From positions 1-40,920 of the forward strand of contig JAJRWT010000083.1 in the NCBI GenBank assembly GCA_024276675.1: 40,920 nucleotides of DNA. The letters are read 5' to 3'. This DNA is from Myxococcota bacterium. GTDB taxonomy: Bacteria > Myxococcota_A > UBA796 > JAFGLY01. The translations under genes were made by a program, and so were the position numbers. Below are positions 1 to 8,350 of this stretch, piece after piece. Every line of letters begins with the position of its first letter. Position 1 is the first letter of the stretch. The notes under the pieces were generated by a model. The model worked only from the letters and a program-made list of their open reading frames with translations. It did no database searches and was not told the origin of the DNA.

Positions 1-238
1 ATACACCGACTTCGGTCCGCTTTTGTGCCCCCTTGCGGACCGAACTGCCCCCATACCCCGGGGTATACACCGACTTCGGTCCGCTTTTGTGCCCCCTTGC
101 GGACCGAACTGCCCCCATACCCCGGGGTATACACCGACTTCGGTCCGCTTTTGCGCCCCCTTGCGGACCGAACTGCCCCCATACCCCGGGGTATACACCG
201 ACTTCGGTCCCTATGGGCATAGAAAAGCGGACCGTAGC
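1..238. repeat. Tandem array of 64-bp hairpin units
   Basis: Three full 64-bp units (1-64, 65-128, 129-192) and a variant partial unit (193 to about 238) lie head to tail. I saw one difference among the full units, a T-to-C change in the hairpin loop of the third. Each unit holds a perfect 10-bp stem (TTCGGTCCGC / GCGGACCGAA) around a 14-nt pyrimidine-rich loop, then the 14-bp palindrome ATACCCCGGGGTAT. The last unit keeps the outer GGTCC/GGACC arms, but its loop is replaced by one containing CTATG/CATAG, which can form an inner stem. The array runs off the left edge, so its full length is unknown. No spacers separate the units. Confidence 0.9.
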
Positions 239-637
239 TCTTCCTGCGCCCCTCGTGCGCCACTCTCGCTGCTTCTCGCCCCAAATCCTCGCCATCCGGC
301 CCAGCAGGTGCGAAGCCGGGTACCGCACTTCCACCCAGGGAAGGAGCAGGAAACGATGGAAGATTAAAAGCTGGCGTCTGCGCTGCAGGGTCCATTCCGG
401 AGGCGTGCGCCTTGTTGCGAAGAAGTCAGCTCCATAATCGCATCCGTGAACGATCCCTGGTGAAGGCCCTCGTCCACCGCCTCCCCCACGAGGGTCAGGG
501 ACACCCCAGCCTTCGCGCAGGCCAACACTGTCCGGTCGCCCTCGACGAAGACGCATGGAGCTTCGATTACATCCGACTATCTCCTGGCGGCCTGCTCAAT
601 GCACGAACGCCGCGGGAATGTGATCGCCCTACTGCCA
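239..637. other. Degraded stretch without a clear gene
   Basis: I see no intact gene here. On the minus strand a frame is open from 576 down to a TAA at 364-366, bounded upstream by a TAG. It has no ATG start near its beginning, and its translation (for example VFVEGDRTVLACAKAGVSL) looks protein-like rather than random, so it may be the tail of a decayed gene. I do not recognise the family. The stretch lies between the repeat array and a transposase remnant, which fits a decayed mobile or accessory region. Confidence 0.35.
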
Positions 638-835
638 TCACGCTCTCTGCGGGGGCGTATCAGGGCGAGCGTGTACCCTTGACCAACTGGTTGACAAGCA
701 CACCAGGTCAACCAGCATGGTCATGTATCTGTGGCTGATGCCATTCACCAGATCCCAGCCCACCCCCAGGTGGCGGGCGATGTCCGGCCTGGTCATCTTG
801 CTCCACAGCTCCACCACCAGGCCAGCGAGGGTTCC
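638..835 (-). pseudogene. ISL3-type transposase remnant
   Basis: The minus-strand translation contains VELWSKMTRPDIARHLGVGW. This resembles the helix-turn-helix segment of ISL3-family transposases, where a short conserved stretch ends in a motif of the type VARHLGVxWDLV. After it the frame loses similarity (RYMTMLVDLVCLSTSWSRV) and stops at 638. The DDE catalytic domain is absent and no terminal inverted repeats are seen. I therefore call it a short internal fragment of an ISL3 transposase. The family assignment rests on one short motif. Confidence 0.5.
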
Positions 836-888
836 CGGTGGTGAGCCGGGGCGCTGAGCCGGTGGATGCCGAAAAGGCCCGTGGCAGT

Positions 889-2793
889 TCAGCGAACCCA
901 CGAGCGCAGCAGCTCCCGCTGCCAGCCGGGTTCCCGAAGATGGAGCAACTGGGCGGTGGATGGAACGCTCACCAGTTTCTGCTCCAGGCCCGGAGGCCGA
1001 GAGAGGAGATCCCAGGCGGCATCGCAGGGGCGCAACTCGGGTACCTGCCTGGTGGGTGACTCCATCACCCAGCGCGTGTAGTAGCAGTTGCGGTGGGGGT
1101 AGCGCTTCAGCAGCGCCGCCACGTAGTCGGGATCCGAGCGTGGAAAGGTCACGACCGGATCGGAATCCAGCCGGTAACGATAGGGAAAACGTGAAGGTAC
1201 CCAGCCAACGAAGCGGCTCTCGGAGGGCATGGACTCCACCAGCAGCAGGGCCGGAGGCTCCAACCGGGAAAGCACCGCCTGGGCCGGGGCGTGCAGGTAG
1301 CCCACCAGCCGTTGGAGCCGTGAAAGCTGCTCAGCCAGGAAACTGCCCGTGCCGCCCAGAGCGCTCACCGCCAGAAATGCAACGGTGAAGGCTCGCCAAC
1401 GCTTCAAGGCGGCATCCAGGGCAAGGGCCCCCAGCAACGAGGCCGGCAGAAGCAGCTCGTAGTAGTACACCGGCCCCGTGTCCGACACGCCCGTGGAATA
1501 GTAGGCCGCGTTGAAGAGCAACAACGCCACGCCCGCAGCCACCCAGACAGCCCAGCCCCTGCCCGGGCGCCCCATCAAGAGCCAGGTCAGCAAAGGCAGC
1601 AGGCTCAAGGGCCATCCCAGCCACCACCCGTTGAAACGCAACAACGAAACCGCGAGGTTTTCCAGGGCCTTGTAGGGGCTGTGATACCAGGTGCCGTCGC
1701 CAAACACATCACCGAAGCCGTAGCGCTCGGTGAGATCCGTCAGGAACCACGGCAGGGTGCTCCAGGAGCCGGAAAGGCGGTGGTCGTACCAGCCGATGGC
1801 CAGGAGCCACAGGCCGGTGCAGGCACAGAGCAGCAGGGCCGGTCCCAGGTGCCTGCGGCGTAGCAGCCGGGACAGGAGCACCAGGCCCAGCACACCCCCC
1901 ACGGGCACGAGGGTCTGGGGCCGCACGGTGAGCCCGAAGCCCAGCGACAGGCCCGCCAGGGCGGCTCCCGCCCAGGGGCGTTCCTGGAGGGCCCAGGCGC
2001 TGCCCAGTCCCGCCAGCACCAGGCAGGTGAGGGCAGTGGTGTGGGACAAGCCGGTGGCAGTGGTGAGCATCAACATGGGCGAAAGCAGCACCAGTACCAC
2101 CGCCCAGGCCGCCACCGAAGATGAACCAGTGCCGCGCCTGACAGCGTGGTACCAGGCCAGGCCCATCAGGGGGATCATGAACAGGTGGGCCAGGGCCGGA
2201 ATTCCCAGGTAAAGTCCCGGCACCTGCACCAGGGGCTCGCCAAAAAGATACTTGCCCGAGGGGCCGGTGGGGGTCCAGATGGTAAAGTGTTCCTTCCACG
2301 CGGGAACCGCCAGAAACGACGAGTCGGTGATCATGCCGTGGGCGTAGTAGCCGGCCTGCATGGCGTAGGTGAGATCGTCGTCGAATATGGCCCTTCCCTG
2401 GAGGATTCCAAGGAGCACCCAGGCCGTGCAAAGCGAAGATAGCGCCACGGCGGCGGCGGCCAGCCTGGATGGAGAGAGGCCCGGGAAGGGGTTTCGTTCC
2501 CCGGAGCGCCCCCTGGCGGAACGATGCCCCGGAACAACCGAGGCGAGGAGCCAGGCAAGGCCCAGCAAGGCCGGGCCCAGGAGGAACAGGCGCCCCACGT
2601 GCCCCGACAGTTGCTGGTACGTAAAACCACGCATGGCGGCGAAGGGCATGGGCTCCAGGATCCTGTCCTGGTAGGCGAACTCCTGCAGGCCCCCTGGAAG
2701 GGCCTGCTGGAAACGCCAATACAAGAACAGCAGACACCCCACCACCAACAGGACCATGGCCTTGAGCAGCCGAGAGCGCTTGGGGAAAGCCAT
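889..2793 (-). CDS. GT-C-like polytopic membrane protein (putative glycosyltransferase)
   Basis: A 634-residue integral membrane protein with about a dozen hydrophobic segments. The first segment (MVLLVVGCLLFLYW) follows a short basic N terminus. After the third hydrophobic stretch comes an acidic motif (FDDDLTYAMQAGYY), and further on GPSGKYLFGEPLVQVPGLYL. Both are typical of GT-C fold, PMT/ArnT-like glycosyltransferases, where the acidic residues of the first large periplasmic loop bind the lipid-sugar donor. I chose the ATG at 2793 (MAFPKRSR) because GGAG and GAGG lie just upstream; an in-frame extension to 2907 is low-complexity Pro/Ala and lacks a signal. The C-terminal ~170 residues look soluble and periplasmic. 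The substrate cannot be read from sequence. It ends next to the ISL3 remnant but looks intact. Confidence 0.75.
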   Translation of the reverse strand: MAFPKRSRLLKAMVLLVVGCLLFLYWRFQQALPGGLQEFAYQDRILEPMPFAAMRGFTYQQLSGHVGRLFLLGPALLGLAWLLASVVPGHRSARGRSGERNPFPGLSPSRLAAAAVALSSLCTAWVLLGILQGRAIFDDDLTYAMQAGYYAHGMITDSSFLAVPAWKEHFTIWTPTGPSGKYLFGEPLVQVPGLYLGIPALAHLFMIPLMGLAWYHAVRRGTGSSSVAAWAVVLVLLSPMLMLTTATGLSHTTALTCLVLAGLGSAWALQERPWAGAALAGLSLGFGLTVRPQTLVPVGGVLGLVLLSRLLRRRHLGPALLLCACTGLWLLAIGWYDHRLSGSWSTLPWFLTDLTERYGFGDVFGDGTWYHSPYKALENLAVSLLRFNGWWLGWPLSLLPLLTWLLMGRPGRGWAVWVAAGVALLLFNAAYYSTGVSDTGPVYYYELLLPASLLGALALDAALKRWRAFTVAFLAVSALGGTGSFLAEQLSRLQRLVGYLHAPAQAVLSRLEPPALLLVESMPSESRFVGWVPSRFPYRYRLDSDPVVTFPRSDPDYVAALLKRYPHRNCYYTRWVMESPTRQVPELRPCDAAWDLLSRPPGLEQKLVSVPSTAQLLHLREPGWQRELLRSWVR

Positions 2794-3113
2794 GTTCACC
2801 GCCTCGCTCCGGCTTGCCGGCCAAGGAAAGCAGCACCCGGGAGAGCAACTGGGAGCAGGGGCCGGGGCAGGAACGACTTCCCGCGCTCGGGCGCCGTGCC
2901 ATCCCACCAGGCCGCGTTACCGGTCACTGGCGTGTTCACGATGTTCTCCTCTGTTGGCGGGTTTCTCGTGCCTTGCCAGGCGGGCGCCCGGGCGCCCTGG
3001 GGACCACGGAGCTGTTCTTGCGCGAACCCTGGGGGAATACGGGCGGGGTGCTGGCGGGGCAGGAGGCAGGGAGCAGGCGATGCCCAGCTCAGCGCCTGGC
3101 ACAGGGCTCGTGC
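2794..3113. other. Intergenic gap with a perfect 16-bp GC palindrome
   Basis: This 320-bp gap separates the first sulfatase-like gene from the membrane protein; both are on the minus strand. It contains the perfect palindrome GGGCGCCCGGGCGCCC at 2982-2997, which could act as a terminator hairpin for the sulfatase, although no T-run follows. No convincing gene or sigma-70 promoter was seen. Confidence 0.4.
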
Positions 3114-4547
3114 TCAATCCAGGTAGCCCATGGCCCGCAGGGCCTGCAACATGTCCTGGCTTGGCCGCAGATCCCGTGGCATCTGTTCCTGCTGGACGCT
3201 GGAGACCAGGGCCCGGATCCGTGGAAGGGCGGCGGATCCTGCGGCATCCAGTGGGTGTTCCTCGGCGGGATCGCTGTCCAGGTCGTAGCGAACCAGCTTC
3301 CCGTCGCGCCACAACAGCTTGGTGCTCCCCTCCACCACGGATGCCCAGGTGGAGGTGCCGTAACGCCCCTTGAAAAGCTCCATCCAGAAGGGATCGGGGT
3401 AGGCCACGGAACGAACCGGCGTGGCCTCCCCGGGGCAGGTTCCATCCAGCGCCAGGTGATACGCAAGAATAGCAGATATCGGCCCATCCGGGAGCCTTGC
3501 CTGCTCCCGCTCCCGGCCCTTCTGCCAGTAGAGCAGGGGGACGCGCACGATGCCCTGCCAGAGGTATCGCCCGTGAGCCAGTTGGCCGTGTTCCCCGAGC
3601 ATCTCGCCGTGGTCCGAGGTGACTACCAGGCGCATCCCCTTGCGGGCCCAGCCATGGTCCTGCAACATCTCCAGCACCTGCCCCAGGGTGCGATCAGCCA
3701 CGTAGATGCCGTAATCATATATATCCACCAGGCGTTCAATTGTGTGGGCCGCCTCGTGGTGAGACATGCGCCCATCCAGGTACCTGACGGCCACGGACTG
3801 TTCCAGCGGGGCATCGTAGAGTCCGAAGCCATCCTGCTGTTCCACCCAGCCAAGCCCGGCGGGGACGGATCTCCAGGGGTTGTGGGCATCCATGATGTTG
3901 ATGAACAGGAACAAGGGCGTACCGCTGGTGTCCAGGCGCTCCCGGAGAACGGTACGCAGCTCGTCCAGCAGCTCTTCGCCGGGCATGAACCTGTCCCGTT
4001 GGAAACGAAAGATGGAAAAGCCGCGCGACAGGTTCGTGGCCGGCGAAACCACCGGGTTGGCGGACACCGCCACGCTCTGGTATCCTGCATCGGTCATCTG
4101 CCGGGCCAGGGTGGGGATATCGTCCCCCAGGGGGCGAGCCGTGCGAGAATGGAGGAACTCCGGTAGATCGTGGAGTTGCGCGCCGCCGGTCACCCGGTGC
4201 GCATGGTGGGTCGGAACCTCGGTACCCGTGAAGAAGCTGGCATGGCTGGGCAGGGTCCAGGCCCCTGGCGCGTAGGCGTCACAGGTGAAAGAGGCGCCAT
4301 CTTCCACCAGCCGTTCCAGCGTGGGGGACGTGGGGCGATGGTAGCCGCAGGCGGAGAGGTGGTCGGCTCTCACGTTGTCCAGCACCACCATGACCACGGT
4401 GGGAGCGTCGGGGCTTGCCCTTGCCTTCCAGGTGGCCAGATCATCCTCCAGGGGCTGGAACCAACCGAGGGTCCAGGTTGTAAAGAGCATGAGCGCCGGC
4501 AGGAGCAGCCCATAGACCAGCAACCTTTGCAGCCATGCCAGGTTCAA
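3114..4547 (-). CDS. Sulfatase-fold (alkaline phosphatase superfamily) membrane-anchored protein, copy 1
   Basis: A 477-residue protein with an N-terminal signal anchor (LLVYGLLLPALMLFTTWTLG) and a PF00884-type sulfatase fold outside the membrane. Recognisable elements are the metal-site strand VVMVVLDNVRADHLSACGY, the nucleophile segment AWTLPSHASFFTG, and the metal motif VVTSDHGEMLGEHG. In FGly sulfatases the nucleophile segment reads C-x-P-S-R; here the Cys position is Thr and the Arg is His. Formylglycine chemistry is therefore impossible, and a phosphodiesterase, phosphotransferase or Thr-based hydrolase is more likely. I chose the TTG at 4547 because it aligns with the ATG of copy 2, has GGAATGGGG upstream, and gives the same length of 477; an ATG at 4559 is the alternative. 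The C terminus, ALRAMGYLD, is typical of this subfamily. The substrate is unknown. Confidence 0.85.
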   Translation of the reverse strand: MNLAWLQRLLVYGLLLPALMLFTTWTLGWFQPLEDDLATWKARASPDAPTVVMVVLDNVRADHLSACGYHRPTSPTLERLVEDGASFTCDAYAPGAWTLPSHASFFTGTEVPTHHAHRVTGGAQLHDLPEFLHSRTARPLGDDIPTLARQMTDAGYQSVAVSANPVVSPATNLSRGFSIFRFQRDRFMPGEELLDELRTVLRERLDTSGTPLFLFINIMDAHNPWRSVPAGLGWVEQQDGFGLYDAPLEQSVAVRYLDGRMSHHEAAHTIERLVDIYDYGIYVADRTLGQVLEMLQDHGWARKGMRLVVTSDHGEMLGEHGQLAHGRYLWQGIVRVPLLYWQKGREREQARLPDGPISAILAYHLALDGTCPGEATPVRSVAYPDPFWMELFKGRYGTSTWASVVEGSTKLLWRDGKLVRYDLDSDPAEEHPLDAAGSAALPRIRALVSSVQQEQMPRDLRPSQDMLQALRAMGYLD

Positions 4548-4620
4548 GGGAGACCCCATTCCAGTCGACTATAGGTGATCGGCAATTTCACGGACCGTCC
4601 CCCGTCGGCCCACGGGGAGC

Positions 4621-4635
4621 AGTATATCCAGGTCA
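4621..4635 (-). promoter_or_regulatory. Putative promoter element upstream of sulfatase copy 1
   Basis: On the minus strand this reads TGACCTGGATATACT, identical to the element before copy 2. TATACT matches five of six bases of a sigma-70 -10 box and lies about 75 nt upstream of the chosen start. No clear -35 box is seen at 16-18 bp. Its conservation between the two copies may simply reflect the duplication. Confidence 0.35.
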
Positions 4636-4813
4636 GCCGACGCCGCATCCAGATCTCTTCACTTCGGATTGGGCATTGCCTGGACCGGCGGTACCTTGTC
4701 CCTTGTTTCTTGCCAGGCGCTGGCCCCGGCGCCATCGCCTCAAGGAGAAGTCCTCGCAGAACGCCATGACTGGTTTCCTGTGGAGGCAGGCTCTCGCATC
4801 CCGCCGGATCTGC

Positions 4814-6247
4814 TCAATCCAGGTAGCCCATGGCCCGCAGGGCCTGCAACATGTCCTGGCTTGGCCGGAGATCCCGTGGTGTCTGTTCCTGCTGGACGCT
4901 GGAGACCAGGGCCCGGATCCGTGGAAGGGCGGCGGATCCTGCGGCATCCAGCGGGTGTTCCTCGGCGGGATCGCTGTCCAGGTCGTAGCGAACCAGCTTC
5001 CCGTCGCGCCACAACAGCTTGGTGCTCCCCTCCACCACGGAAGCCCAGGTGGAGGTGCCGTAACGCCCCTTGAAAAGCTCCATCCAGAACATGTCGGGGT
5101 AGGCCACGGAGCGAACGGGCATGGACTCGGCGGGACATGTACCATCCAGTGCCAGGTGGTAGGCCTGGACCGCCGAGAGCGGCCCACGGGGGAGCCTTGC
5201 CTGCTCCCGCTCCCGGCCCTTCTGCCAATAGAGCAGGGGGACGCGCATGATGCCCTGCCAGAGGTAGCGACCGTGGTCCAGCAGGCCCTGCTCCCCCAGC
5301 ATCTCGCCGTGGTCCGAGGTCACCACCAGCCGCATCCCCTTCCGGGCCCAGCCATGGTCCTGCAACATCTCCAGCACCTGCCCCAGGGTGCGATCAGCCA
5401 CGTGGATCCCGTAGTCATAGGCATCGACGATTCGCTCCATCGTGCGGGCCGCCTCGTGGGGAGACATGCGCCCCTCCAGGTACCTGACGGCCACGGAGTC
5501 TTCCATGGGAGCATCGTAGAGTCCGAAGCCATCCTGCTGCTCCACCCAGCCAAGCCCGGCGGGGATGGACCTCCATGGATTGTGGGCATCCATGATGTTG
5601 ACGAACAGGAACAGGGGCGGACCGCTGGTGTCAAGGCGCTCCCGCAGAATCGTGCGCAGCTCGTCCAGCACCTCTTCGCCCGGCAGGAACCTGCCCTTCT
5701 GGAAGCGAAAAATGGAGAAGCCCCGGGCCAGGTCCGTGGCGGGGGAAACCACGGGGTTGGCGGACACCGCCACGCTCTGGTAGCCGGCATCGGTCATCTG
5801 CTGGGCCAGGGTGGGGAGTTCATCCCCCAGGGGAAGGGCGGCGCGAGAGTGGCTGAACTCCGGCAGATCGTAGAGATGCACGCCGTCGGTCACCCGGTGG
5901 GCATGATGGGTGGGTACGTCGGTACCCGTGAAGAAGCTGGCATGGCTGGGCAGGGTCCAGGAGCCGGGAGCGTAGGCGTCACAGGTGAAAGAAGCGCCAT
6001 CTTCCACCAGCCGTTCCAGCGTCGGGGACGTGGGGCGATTGTAGCCGCAGGCGGAGAGGTGATCGGCTCTCACGTTGTCCAGCACCACCATGACCACGGT
6101 GGGAGCGTCGGGGCTTGCCCTTGCCTTCCAGGTGGCCAGCTCATCCTCCAGGGGCTGGAACCAACCGAGGGTCCAGGTGGTGAAGAGCAGGAGCGCCGGG
6201 AGGAGCAGCCCATAGACCAGCAGCCTTTGCAGCCGTGATGGGTTCAT
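4814..6247 (-). CDS. Sulfatase-fold (alkaline phosphatase superfamily) membrane-anchored protein, copy 2
   Basis: A 477-residue tandem paralogue of the preceding gene with the same layout: signal anchor at about residues 8-29, metal-site strand ending LDNVRADHLS (Asp57), nucleophile segment SWTLPSHASFFTG with Thr98 at the place of the sulfatase Cys, and TSDHGEMLGEQG later. The last ~90 residues of the two copies differ, as far as I can see, only at one Met/Thr position, while the middle of the proteins differs more. The start ATG at 6247 has a strong GGGGGG ribosome-binding site, and an upstream in-frame extension to 6508 is the antisense shadow of the kinase gene. It lies 80 bp downstream of the kinase gene, so co-transcription is possible. 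A true arylsulfatase function is unlikely because the Cys/Ser of the FGly motif is missing. Confidence 0.87.
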   Translation of the reverse strand: MNPSRLQRLLVYGLLLPALLLFTTWTLGWFQPLEDELATWKARASPDAPTVVMVVLDNVRADHLSACGYNRPTSPTLERLVEDGASFTCDAYAPGSWTLPSHASFFTGTDVPTHHAHRVTDGVHLYDLPEFSHSRAALPLGDELPTLAQQMTDAGYQSVAVSANPVVSPATDLARGFSIFRFQKGRFLPGEEVLDELRTILRERLDTSGPPLFLFVNIMDAHNPWRSIPAGLGWVEQQDGFGLYDAPMEDSVAVRYLEGRMSPHEAARTMERIVDAYDYGIHVADRTLGQVLEMLQDHGWARKGMRLVVTSDHGEMLGEQGLLDHGRYLWQGIMRVPLLYWQKGREREQARLPRGPLSAVQAYHLALDGTCPAESMPVRSVAYPDMFWMELFKGRYGTSTWASVVEGSTKLLWRDGKLVRYDLDSDPAEEHPLDAAGSAALPRIRALVSSVQQEQTPRDLRPSQDMLQALRAMGYLD

Positions 6248-6315
6248 GCACCCCCCATTCCCGTTGACTCCAGGTGGCCGGCGGGTTCGGGAAAAAACCT
6301 GGACCGGCCACCAGC

Positions 6316-6330
6316 AGTATATCCAGGTCA
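6316..6330 (-). promoter_or_regulatory. Putative promoter element overlapping the kinase stop codon
   Basis: The minus strand reads TGACCTGGATATACT; its first three bases are the TGA stop of the upstream kinase gene. TATACT would be the -10 box for sulfatase copy 2, about 70 nt before its ATG. No good -35 box is visible, so this may need another factor or may be part of the duplicated block without function. Confidence 0.35.
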
Positions 6331-8286
6331 ATTGACGTTGAAGTTCAAATCGTAGTCCTGCTGTGATTCCACGAAGATGGTCCTGGTGTAGACGCGAGAG
6401 GTGGACGGGATCTCCACCCGCACCAGGTGTTGCCCCGGAAGCAGGCTGTGCCCTACGATGGGGGTGGTGCCAGCCAGCTTCTCGCCGTCGATGTAGACCC
6501 TCCCCCAACCCCGGCTCACGGAGATGGACACGGTGCCGGGGCTGGGTTCCGCAGGCTCCAGAACCAGCTCCAGAAGCTGCGTTTCAGCGGCGGAGGCACA
6601 GGTCAGCAGCGATGAGGCGGGCTCGTGGCCATCCAGGAGCATCTCCACGGCGTACCTGGTTCCGGGCACCCCTTCGTTCCATGTGCAGGGAGTACGGCAT
6701 ATCTCGCGGCCATCGATCTTCACGAGCGCATGTTCGGGGCTGGAGCGGAACGCGATGGTGGCGGGTGCCTCGGGGGGGTGGGGCTCTCGGCCCCTGTCCT
6801 GGCCGGATTCCGACTCCGTGGCGACCGTCTGCAAAACCTGGACCCGGCCTGCCGAACCGGCGGCGGCAGCAGACTGATCTCCAGCATGGGAGGCGCCTGT
6901 TGGTGACACGACTGCCGGTGGCGTGGCGGGTGCCCGAGCAACGGGCGCGGCATGTGTGGCTCTCGCCGCAGCGCCCGCGGACTTCCCCCGGACCGGTTCC
7001 GCGGGAAGCGACAGGTCGTCCTGTGGGGTAACGGGCTGGGGAGCCTGTACCTGCCCCGGACCTGCCCCGGTGGGAGGGCCGCGACGCGCCGCCAACCAGG
7101 TGATGGCCGCCACCAGGCACACGAGGCCCAGGAGCGCCAGGAGCAGATAGATTCGGAGGGGGCCGCCGGCCGCCGGGCCAGGGGCCGGGGCGCTTGCCTG
7201 CGAGATGGACTCCGGGGGCTGCTCCGGCGATTCTTCCCAATGGGGTTCCAGGGTGATCTCGGGGACCTGTTCCCACGACTGGCCGACGGCGCGAATGCCA
7301 TCCTGCAAGCGCCTTCTTTCATCGAGCCTTTCCTGGCTGAACAAGGACATCATGAAGTCGGAGAAACGCTCTCGCAGGCCGTCGGGACCTTGTCGTGACA
7401 TGAGCGCCCGCAGATCCGCCTGGAAGTGCCGGGAGTCCTGGTAGCGATCCCCGGGCTGGGCAGCCAGGGCGCGGAGAATGACGGCTTCAAGTTCCCGGGA
7501 TATGGCGGGATTCGCCTCCCGGGGAGCGGGTATTCGGGCCAGGCGGATCTTTTCGAGAGTGCCGGCCACGGTGTCGGACCTGAAGAGACGCCGACCCGTG
7601 AGAAGCTCGAACAGGATGATCCCGGTGGAGAATATATCGCTCCGCTGGTCCACCGGCTCGCCCCGGACCTGCTCGGGGCTCATGTAGTCCACCTTGCCCT
7701 TCAGCGTTGAGCCATCGGTGTTGGCGCTGCTGATGGCGGCCTTGGCGATGCCAAAGTCCGTGATCTTCACTTCACCGCCATAGGAGAGCAATATGTTGGC
7801 GTGGCTGATGTCGCGATGCACGATGCCCAGGGCCTCGCCATCCAGGTTGGTCTGCTTGTGGGCGTAGTCCAGGCCCTTGCAGATTTCGTGGGCGATGTAG
7901 ATGGCCAGCTCCGGCGGAACCACCTTGTTGTTCCTGGTGAGGCGCCGCAGCAAGGCCAGACAGTCCTTTCCTTCTACGAGTTCCATGGCCAGGTAGTAGC
8001 TCCCCTGGATGCGCCCGAAGTCGAAGACCTGCACGATGTTGGCGTGCTGCAGGGCCACCGCCACCCTGGCTTCGTCCGTGAACATCCCCACGAACTCGTC
8101 GTCGTCGGAGAGGTGCCGCAGGATCCGCTTTATCACCAGCACCTTTTCAAAGCCGCCGTGGGACAGGACCACGGCTTTGAACACCTCCGCCATTCCGCCA
8201 CGTCCAATCCTTTCCACGAGGTGGTACTTGCCGAAGACCACGGGTTGGAAGGAAGACACGGCTTGGCGTGGGCTGGTTCCGGACAT
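6328..8286 (-). CDS. Serine/threonine protein kinase with transmembrane segment and PEGA domains
   Basis: A 652-residue Hanks-type kinase. The cytoplasmic N-terminal kinase domain (about 20-300) has the Gly loop GRGGMAEV (29-36), Lys53 in VIKR, the catalytic loop HRDISHAN (157-164), DFG (177-179) and SPEQ (203-206), so it should be active. A single membrane helix (about 377-400) is followed by a Pro/Ala-rich linker. The C terminus has two PEGA-like beta domains: one with KIDGREICRTPC near 523 and one with VYIDGEKLAGTTPI near 597. PEGA domains are thought to bind surface or cell-wall components, so this looks like a transmembrane sensor kinase of the kind abundant in Myxococcota. I preferred the ATG at 8286; a TTG at 8310 is possible. 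No cognate phosphatase is nearby. Confidence 0.93.
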   Translation of the reverse strand: MSGTSPRQAVSSFQPVVFGKYHLVERIGRGGMAEVFKAVVLSHGGFEKVLVIKRILRHLSDDDEFVGMFTDEARVAVALQHANIVQVFDFGRIQGSYYLAMELVEGKDCLALLRRLTRNNKVVPPELAIYIAHEICKGLDYAHKQTNLDGEALGIVHRDISHANILLSYGGEVKITDFGIAKAAISSANTDGSTLKGKVDYMSPEQVRGEPVDQRSDIFSTGIILFELLTGRRLFRSDTVAGTLEKIRLARIPAPREANPAISRELEAVILRALAAQPGDRYQDSRHFQADLRALMSRQGPDGLRERFSDFMMSLFSQERLDERRRLQDGIRAVGQSWEQVPEITLEPHWEESPEQPPESISQASAPAPGPAAGGPLRIYLLLALLGLVCLVAAITWLAARRGPPTGAGPGQVQAPQPVTPQDDLSLPAEPVRGKSAGAAARATHAAPVARAPATPPAVVSPTGASHAGDQSAAAAGSAGRVQVLQTVATESESGQDRGREPHPPEAPATIAFRSSPEHALVKIDGREICRTPCTWNEGVPGTRYAVEMLLDGHEPASSLLTCASAAETQLLELVLEPAEPSPGTVSISVSRGWGRVYIDGEKLAGTTPIVGHSLLPGQHLVRVEIPSTSRVYTRTIFVESQQDYDLNFNVN

Positions 8287-8350
8287 GGTGGGAGAAGCGC
8301 CTCTGACCAAAGGCTAACCCGTCCCGGCCCCTTCAACCCGCCAAACGGGA

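Larger units (their letters stand above)
3114..6330 (-). repeat. Tandem segmental duplication (sulfatase gene plus upstream element)
   Basis: Two direct copies, about 3114-4635 and 4814-6330, each contain a sulfatase-like gene and the upstream element TGACCTGGATATACT. The 3' third and several internal blocks are almost identical at DNA level, whereas the 5' non-coding part (between element and start codon) and some internal codons have diverged. The roughly 180-bp piece between them (4636-4813) is not shared. Uneven divergence suggests a fairly recent duplication or later gene conversion. Confidence 0.85.

Noticed and set aside
1..238. CRISPR array or integron attC array
   Set aside because: Units are 64 bp and contiguous, with no variable spacers and no gene cassettes between them.
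2814..4166. Long plus-strand ORF (450 codons) over the first sulfatase gene
   Set aside because: Antisense shadow for the same reason.
4535..6238. Long plus-strand ORF (567 codons) over the sulfatase gene
   Set aside because: It is the antisense shadow of a clear sulfatase-fold gene; its translation is Gly/His/Val-rich and has no family features. High GC content produces such frames.
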